Shown: piece after piece, positions 57,961-64,000 of the stretch | Layout of the letters: every line of letters begins with the position of its first letter | Position numbering within the stretch: the first letter of the stretch is position 1 | Assembly: GCF_028476545.1 (NCBI RefSeq) | Contig: NW_026732713.1 | Span: forward strand, 141,501-205,500 | Source of the DNA: Physella acuta | Lineage: Eukaryota > Mollusca > Gastropoda > Physidae | Direction: 5' to 3' | Length of the DNA stretch: 64,000 bases | Made by a program: the position numbers and the translations under genes | Notes under the pieces: model-generated | Database searches by the model: none | Told to the model about the DNA's origin: nothing | What the model saw: only the letters and a program-made list of their open reading frames with translations

Positions 57961-58948
57961 GAGTATAGGTCGTGTTCGTTCAGACAAATATAACGTAAAG
58001 TTATCAACAATGACGAACAAATGACTCGACAGAATCGGATAGATTCGATCCCTGGCTAAGTTATAGACACCGACTACCACTTAAACAACATATACAAACA
58101 TTATATTCACGACGACTGGCGAACACCTCCACACCCTAGCACAACATGACGAAGACTGATCTAACCTATTTCCCCCAGGAACAAAATTCTACCCTCAAAC
58201 TTCACACCCTTACATACCTAATCACACAGTCAGTCTTCTATTAATATAAATCATTCCACAACACACATACTCTCATACCCTTGCAATACCTAAGATACCA
58301 TTCATATCACCCCTTACACCAGAAAGTAAAAAAAAAAACAATGCAACAAAAATGTTTAAAATATATAACGTTTAGTTTAAGTCGTGTTTCATGACACGAT
58401 ATCAGGCTACACAGGTAATTTAAAGTATAAATGAAAACTGGCCAGTGTAGTTGAGAAGGATTAAACGCGATCGGGTTTTAAAAATGCATACAATGTCTAA
58501 GTTTGGAAAACGCCCAAGCCCGCTGTAATTAACCAGAGCGGTAATTAGAGAAAGTGATGCGTCCAGCATGTGAATTACATGCTAAATGGAATGTAGCCAT
58601 TAGCTCGGTGATCACTGAAGCGTGAAGTGTAAATAAGAGCTTAGAGAATAAGTGGGAGGGTGGGGGGTACTGAGGGGGGGGGTTGTGCAGGACATGGAAA
58701 CCAGTAGTATATCCATGAGGTTATCTTGGTGCGACTGACCCTTGGGTTCACTAGTATATGATGACTGGCCAGTCGGTCGTGAAGGTCACGTGATTTTATT
58801 GCCCAGCGGGGTCGGTAGATTAGACGTTATTACATTGGCCGCGTTTTACAGACAGGTCAAGGTCGTATGGATCACGTGTTTTTTTGTTTTGGCCGGGCTT
58901 GATAGATCAGATTAGGATGTTAACTGGTCAGGTTAGTTCAGCATCATC
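57961..58948. other. Spacer with a possible conserved regulatory stretch
   Basis: 58500-58620 clusters homeodomain-type sites (TGTAATTAACC, GGTAATTAGAG) and a near-palindrome GCATGTGAATTACATGC. No gene seen. Confidence 0.35.
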
Positions 58949-59395
58949 TTTTCTCTTTTGTGACCAAGACACATGGGGCCGCTATAGGAAAATCCCTCCA
59001 CTTTTATCGGCCACCGGCAATTTTCCCGGCAGTCCCCCATGACAGTCCTGCCTCTGCTATCTGATTCCCCGCCCTGCGCCTCCACATCTCCCTTGGCCAT
59101 CCCTGGTTTCTTTTTCCTTACGGCGTCCAGTTGAGCGCAATTCCTGGAATCTTTCTTAAGACGTGCCTCATCTTCTTTTTTTCGATTATTTTGGACACTG
59201 CTTACATTTTCATCTCTGCTAGTAGACTACCATTGGTGATGTGTATGCCTATTATCCTTCGCAAGCACTTAGTTTGGAAAGAGTCCAGTGATCTGCTGGT
59301 GGCGGCTGTTACTTTCCAGCATTCGCTGCCATACAGTAGTACGCTAAAGACCTCACTAATGCAAAGTCAGCATTGGTTTTGAAGATTCTCTTCGT
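58949..59395 (-). pseudogene. LINE reverse-transcriptase fragment, minus strand
   Basis: On the minus strand: VLLYGSECWKVTAAT, SLDSFQTKCLRRI, IGIHITNGSLLAEMKM, then further on GWPREMWRRRAG and AEAGLSWGTAGKIAG. These are the hallmark C-terminal blocks of an animal LINE reverse transcriptase. The frame is interrupted by several stops and at least one shift. It belongs to a different subfamily or region from the 25250 fragment. Confidence 0.82.
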
Positions 59396-59639
59396 TCGTC
59401 ATTTTTTCCCAATCGTTTCAAAGTGCTTGTTTGGCATTAGAGATGTGTGCTTTAATTTCAGCGTGCAGTCTTTTTCGTTATTGATTATGCTGCATACATA
59501 TGCGAAATCTTTTAATGCCTCTACTTGTGTTCTTGGCTAGATGTATTTTGCTGGATGTAACTTAGTTTAATTAATCTATTTCCAGGTGTCCACATCAATT
59601 CGATATAGCTCTCAACTTAAGAAGTAATATCTATTGAAG

Positions 59640-59812
59640 CGCAATCCCCCCCTCCCCATCCCAGAACGAAATACAATATACATAGGAAATATATACTTTT
59701 CTCTTTGTCTGCCCTCCCCCCCCCCCTATCCACAGTAATACCGGAAAATTTAGACCGCCTCCCAGAAAGTTTCGAATGTCAAAATGAGAAAAAAGTCTCA
59801 AAGAAACACAAC
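59640..59812. mobile_element. Worn M2-like MITE
   Basis: C-tracts around ATATACATAGGAAATATATA and a right end AAAAAGTCTCAAAGAAACAC are in the order of intact M2 copies; the left end is gone. Confidence 0.55.
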
Positions 59813-60060
59813 GACCAAGCAACTCTCCTACGTTCAAACTACCTTCACACGTGTGACCTCCCTTTCCAAATTTCCCCCCCCCCTCCCATCCCGACACCAC
59901 ACAAGCTAGTTCCGGTGTAAAGTGTGGGGTTACGGGTAAACCATTAAAACCGACACGACCAAAGTAGTTTTATGATGCCAATGAAAATAGTCTTCCATGA
60001 ACCATAACGTTTCAAAATTGTTTTTTGTTTTTTGTTTGCTGTTTGCTGTTTTAATTTATT

Positions 60061-60155
60061 TTTCTGTTCAGTGTTTCTTCAAGGCATCTCTTCGGTCTAA
60101 TCCCCCCTCCCCTCCCCCTCGGAGAAAAAATGCTGTAAGAAGCACTGTTTCTGTT
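60061..60155. mobile_element. hAT-like MITE family M2, copy 5 (79 bp), perfect 8-bp TSD
   Basis: Element 60069-60147 begins CAGTGTTTCTTCAAGGCATC and ends GCTGTAAGAAGCACTG; flanks are both TTTCTGTT. The shortest clean member: two inverted ends and a C-rich centre. Confidence 0.92.
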
Positions 60156-60874
60156 ACTAGTGGGGGTGGGGGAAAGCTAGTTATGGACATAATCTTAACT
60201 TACCTAATGACTTTACTGATGAACACTAAGTCGAATGACGTCATCTGTATACACAATGCAACAAGAATAACCTACACACCGCTCTCTATGTGGACCAGGT
60301 ACAAAGCCCAAGCTAATGGCTACACCAATGTATTGTTAATGTAGCACAATGGTCGCTTAATGATCACGTGGGGAGATAACCTCACTCTCAAAGTTTTTAA
60401 CGTAATTCTCTCCCTTTCTTCTACCCTCATTAGCCAAGTTTTTTGTGTGTTATTTTATCATTCTAGTCTATTCAGTCTTTCTATTCAGTTGTTGTTAACG
60501 TAAAATTTAATTAGCCCAGAAAACTTAAAATCGAAAGGGCAAGGTTGGGGCTAAATTAGAAATAACAAACAAGGACTTACTGGAATAAAAAAAATGATCT
60601 TGTATTAACCACTAATGACTCGTTTTCCGATTACATTCATCTTCTCGAATTTTTCTTGAATTCAATCCCTTTTTATTAAAAAAAAAGATAAAATCTAATT
60701 GCCGTTATTATACCATGAAACGGTTAAACGATCACGGTCAATGTCACTTGAATCAATACACTCTGCCACATTTCTACACACGCTCTATTATTATCCACCA
60801 CACTCAAACTTATTCCACCACAATTTTTCCACCACCCGCAAAGTTACTCCACCGCACTCATCCACATCGAAAAT
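60156..60874. other. Unassigned spacer
   Basis: No supported gene. The frame at 60699-60932 runs into the LINE remnant below. Confidence 0.4.
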
Positions 60875-60992
60875 AATGACCAATGCCGAACTGTGGAGAA
60901 AAACTGCTCAAAACCTATTGGCAAAGAAATAAAAAAAAAAGCGCAAAATGGGGATGGATTGGACACACCTTTCATAAACCAACCAGCAACAA
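60875..60992 (+). pseudogene. LINE reverse-transcriptase scrap
   Basis: NAELWRKTAQ in one frame and, after a shift in an A-run, AKWGWIGHTFHKPTSNK in another. This matches the block that precedes the ALTWNPQGK block of the 25250 fragment in complete LINE proteins, so both come from related elements. Confidence 0.65.
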
Positions 60993-61869
60993 AATTGGAA
61001 TCCACAAAGATTGTTTATTTTTGTGTTATGCAACTTTGATTTCGCAGACAAAAATTGGACCTGTAGTTTACATTACATAAACACATTTTTGCACAATAAT
61101 GCAGTAATGGTCCTGGGAAGACTAGTCCTGTAAGAAAATTGTTCCTAAATTATTGGGCCGGGGGCCACTTAACAGCACTTTCACAGGGGATCTGATTTTT
61201 ATAGGAAATCTTTTATTTTTATTATTTTGGAGACTAAATTACCCATGAATGGTAATATTAAATTTTTAGAGGATTCAAGGCTAGTAAAAATCAGAGAAGA
61301 ATAATGTTATGATATCAAGTGCAGGGTTAAGACTGAATTCCTAAGACTAAATATCTCAGACTAAAGTAAATCACACACAGGCCGAAGATTCTGCATTAGA
61401 GCAAGATAACCAAGCTGGTAAGAGAAAATGTTTTAACTAATATTATCTTTGGTGAAAGAAATTTTTGAGTTGGAAATCACAGAGATAAAACGAAAATGGC
61501 AGAGAGTGATAGATAGATAGAAAGAGAAATCTCAAAACTAAAAGATAGTTATACACACACAAAAAAATGTTTTTGGAGGTGGAAATATTTTGTCGCGTAA
61601 AGCCTTACGAACAAAAATATTTTATTTAATCCTTGAAATATAAACCAACAAAGAAATTAAAACTTTAGTATCTATCATCCCACGTAAACGCCATTACAAT
61701 TGATACAGCTATTACATTACACGTTTCAAATATCATAATGGGCTAACCGGGGAAAATCTCCAAGGCTCCATTTCGTATTGTAATAATCGAGTGCGGTGTT
61801 ATTCAATAACTGTGGTCACAAAAAATTTTACTGATGTTTTGTATGACTTTACTAAAGATTGGAAGTACT
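60993..61869. other. Unassigned spacer
   Basis: No supported gene; AT-rich. Confidence 0.4.
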
Positions 61870-61945
61870 TAACTTTTTTTTTGTATTTTTGTTTGTATTT
61901 TTGTTTGTATTTTTGTTTGTATTTTTGTTTGTATTTTTTGGTGAC
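61870..61945. repeat. 13-bp TTTTTGTTTGTAT tandem repeat
   Basis: Five units in a row. Confidence 0.92.
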
Positions 61946-61984
61946 TAAACAAAAAAACTTTTTTTTTTAGTTTTACAATTAATG

Positions 61985-62290
61985 GACAAACTTGTTGGAT
62001 TTGTTTATGACAATTATATTAAACTGACATATTGGACGATCTTATTGAAAATTATGTCGGACTATCTTGTTGAACCGTCACGTTGGGCCATCATGTTGCG
62101 CCATCATGTTGCGCCATCATGTTGGACCATCATGTTGGACCATCATGTTGGGCCATCATATTTTACTAGTTTGTCTGACCATCATGTTGGATTATCATGT
62201 TGGGCTATCGTGTTGGACCATCATGTTGGACCATCATGTTGGGCCATCATGTTAGACTACTTTGTCTGACCATTATATTTATCCACAACG
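61985..62290. repeat. 13-bp minisatellite GTTGGACCATCAT
   Basis: About twenty units with variants GTTGCGCCATCAT and GTTGGGCCATCAT, and a larger duplicated phrase ending CTTTGTCTGACCATYAT. Confidence 0.94.
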
Positions 62291-62299
62291 TTGAACCAA

Positions 62300-62480
62300 C
62301 ATGTTACCCTACCAGCTAATTGTTTCTCGTTTATGCAAATCAGGCCAATCATGATGATTTCACGTGCTCCTATCTACCTTTGTTGTGATGTTTTCGTTAA
62401 TTACTGAAATACAATTAGCCCATCAATAATCCCGTTGCCTGGAGTCGTCAAATTGAAATAAAAAGAGCAACAGGTTGTTT
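62300..62480. promoter_or_regulatory. Candidate enhancer-like stretch
   Basis: Within about 130 bp: CTAATTG, an octamer ATGCAAAT, TGATGATTTCACGTG, CTTTGTTGT (Sox-like) and TTAATTAC. Clustering of POU, homeodomain and Sox words suggests a regulatory element; this is a weak inference from motif density. Confidence 0.2.
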
Positions 62481-62577
62481 TCAATACAGTTTAATCTTCT
62501 ACTGTATCGCTTAGTGATAATACGGTCAATTTGGATTAGACTGAGCTCTCATTGAAAGAGTTAAGCATGTCTATAGC

Positions 62578-62673
62578 TATAGGGCTGGTAAGTAGGTCAA
62601 TAAACAGCTATATGGCTCATGCAGATTTTATTGAGCCGTATAACTGTTTATTGACCTACTTACCAGCCCTATA
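62578..62673. mobile_element. Hairpin element H, copy 2 (96 bp)
   Basis: Palindrome TATAGGGCTGGTAAGTAGGT inwards, loop TGCAGATTTTAT, inner stem GGCTCA/TGAGCC. Against copy 1 the middle stem differs at several positions, but four of the changes occur on both arms so that pairing is kept. Borders are TA on both sides. Confidence 0.92.
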
Positions 62674-62904
62674 CGTATCTATTACAGTTTTAAAAAAAAC
62701 AACGATTTTACAATTTTCTATCCTTTACACAAGACCCACACTTTCAACTAGCTTATTCTTTACATAAGCTCCGTACTTGATGGCTTGATGGTCTCAGCCT
62801 TTATTCTTTACCTAAGCTCCGTACTTGATAACCTCAAACAGCATATTCTTTACTTAAGCTCCATTCTTGATTATCTCAGTCAATTCTTTACATTAGCCTA
62901 ATTA
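62674..62904. repeat. Short tandem phrase TTCTTTACNTAAGCTCCNTACTTGAT
   Basis: Recurs at about 62755, 62805 and 62845 with small changes. Loosely organised. Confidence 0.6.
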
Positions 62905-63390
62905 GCGTTTCATTCAGGCATTTCTTCTGAAGGCGCGGCACTATACCCCATCCCAAAAAGCACGCCTACCCCACCCCCTCCCAGAGGCGTAGCGACCCCT
63001 CCCGACGCCCGGGGACAAAACTTTCGATTTGCACCCCCCCCCCCCTCAAACTTTTCATTTGCACCCCCCTCGAACTTTTCATTTGCACCCCCCCCCCCCC
63101 CCTCACACTTTCGATTTGCATCCCCCCTCGAACTTTTCATTTGCACCCCCCTCAAACTTTCAATTTGCCCCCCCCCCCCCTAAGGTTGGCGCCCCCCCCT
63201 AAGGTCGGCGCCCGGGGACATATGTCCCGTCCCCCCCCCCCCTCGCTACGCCTCTGCCCCTCCCAATGAAAATAATTCACATAGAAAATATATACTTTAA
63301 CGTGTGTCCTCACCACCACAAACTTTATCTCCCCCCCCCCCCCCCGTTTCAAGTGCCTCCAAGAGAAAAAAAGTCTACAAGACATACTGA
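62905..63390. mobile_element. Worn M2-like MITE carrying an inserted M1
   Basis: Left part GTTTCATTCAGGCATTTCTT and right part with AGAAAATATATACTTTAACG, a C-tract and AAAAAAAGTCTACAAGACA are M2 modules in order. They are separated by the complete M1 element at 62982-63256. Confidence 0.65.
62974..63264. mobile_element. hAT-like MITE family M1, copy 5
   Basis: Element 62982-63256 begins CAGAGGCGTAGCGA and ends TCGCTACGCCTCTG, a perfect 14-base inverted pair. Flanks are C/T-rich (CCCCCTCC and CCCCTCCC), so the 8-bp duplication is plausible but not decisive. The interior has five C-tract plus TTTCATTTGCACC-type units and two GGNCGGCGCCC modules. Confidence 0.9.
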
Positions 63391-63505
63391 GCTTGATACG
63401 TGTTTATCTCCAACTAGATACTTTACGTGTTAATAAGGAAAACGTTATATTACCCTCGACATAGACGTGGGCTTGTAACAAACATATCATGACATGTAAT
63501 CAACG

Positions 63506-63708
63506 AGTGCCGTTCTGGATACTTTCAGACATTTCTTCTTCGTGGCATGGGGGAGGGGGAAACGTATAACAACCGGGGTGTGTGTGGGGGGGGGGGGTGG
63601 TTGAGCAAAATAATGCACGTATGCATTTTCTAAATATTTTTTATATTTCGTATCTGATGCGATGGACTTACTCTCGGAAAGATGCCTGAAAGAAACTCTG
63701 AGTGCCGC
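63506..63708. mobile_element. hAT-like MITE family M2, copy 6
   Basis: Element 63514-63700 begins with an eroded TCTGGATACTTTCAGACA and ends GATGCCTGAAAGAAACTCTG. Flanks AGTGCCGT and AGTGCCGC agree at seven of eight bases. Confidence 0.83.
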
Positions 63709-63864
63709 ACAGACGGACAGTCATGACCCTGTGGTACCCTGATATGACTGTGGAATATATCCCGCAGTTAGGCCTCACCCTTTAGTAGATCTCTGCTGTT
63801 ATATCTTGTTATATAACGTTCAACCATATTTCTCTTTACTTCAGCATGTAAACACGAGCGAAAA

Positions 63865-64000
63865 AATAGCTGAGATGGTTGTTAACAAACATTGGGAATA
63901 CACATAGATAGTTGTCAAAAGCATTGGGAATATGCTTAAGATTTTTGTCAAAAACACTGGGAATACACATAGAAAGTTGTCAAAAGCATTGAGAATACAC
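63865..64000. repeat. Minisatellite, ~35 bp, running off the window
   Basis: GTTGTCAAAAGCATTGGGAA and ATACACATAGATAGTTGT phrases recur about four times and continue past the window end. Confidence 0.88.

Overview
The window looks like an intron- and repeat-rich metazoan genome, most likely a mollusc (probably a gastropod). It is AT-rich, full of (TA)n runs, minisatellites, tRNA-headed SINEs and poly-G-bearing MITEs, and it contains the last two exons of a protostome-type neuropeptide GPCR. The taxon is inferred from repeat style and GPCR type, not from a marker gene. Only two protein-coding loci are firm: an apparently intact Helitron Rep/helicase gene (5265-10793, minus) and the 3' part of the GPCR (13570-13778 and 14559-15257, plus). 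Almost everything else is non-coding repeat DNA.

Layout. 1-495 is a minisatellite and 496-2900 is unique or SINE sequence. 2905-12430 is a Helitron locus: the autonomous gene, a second partial Rep copy abutting its stop codon, tandemly repeated 5' flank, directly repeated 3' flank, a perfect 103-bp inverted repeat, a tRNA-His-like gene and nested SINEs. 13570-15513 is the GPCR, whose intron begins with four tandem copies of the exon end plus splice donor. 15.5-64 kb holds about fifteen unrelated minisatellites, about twelve SINE copies, three LINE fragments, two hAT-like MITE families (CAGAGGCGTAGCGA and CAGTGTTTCTTYCAG ends) with recognisable 8-bp target-site duplications, three dispersed repeat families, and two ~97-bp hairpin elements (43773-43870 and 62578-62673) whose arms differ in a pair-preserving way.

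How it fits together. The GPCR is the host gene. Its upstream exons (TM1-TM2) are not visible between 12.4 and 13.6 kb, so they lie further upstream, and the Helitron locus may sit in one of its introns. The Helitron protein has all the parts needed for its own mobility (HUH nuclease with two tyrosines, PIF1-type helicase) plus an N-terminal zinc-type motif and a cysteine-protease-like domain. The short MITEs encode nothing and would depend on a transposase from elsewhere. No CRISPR, rRNA, operon or retrovirus-like element was recognised.
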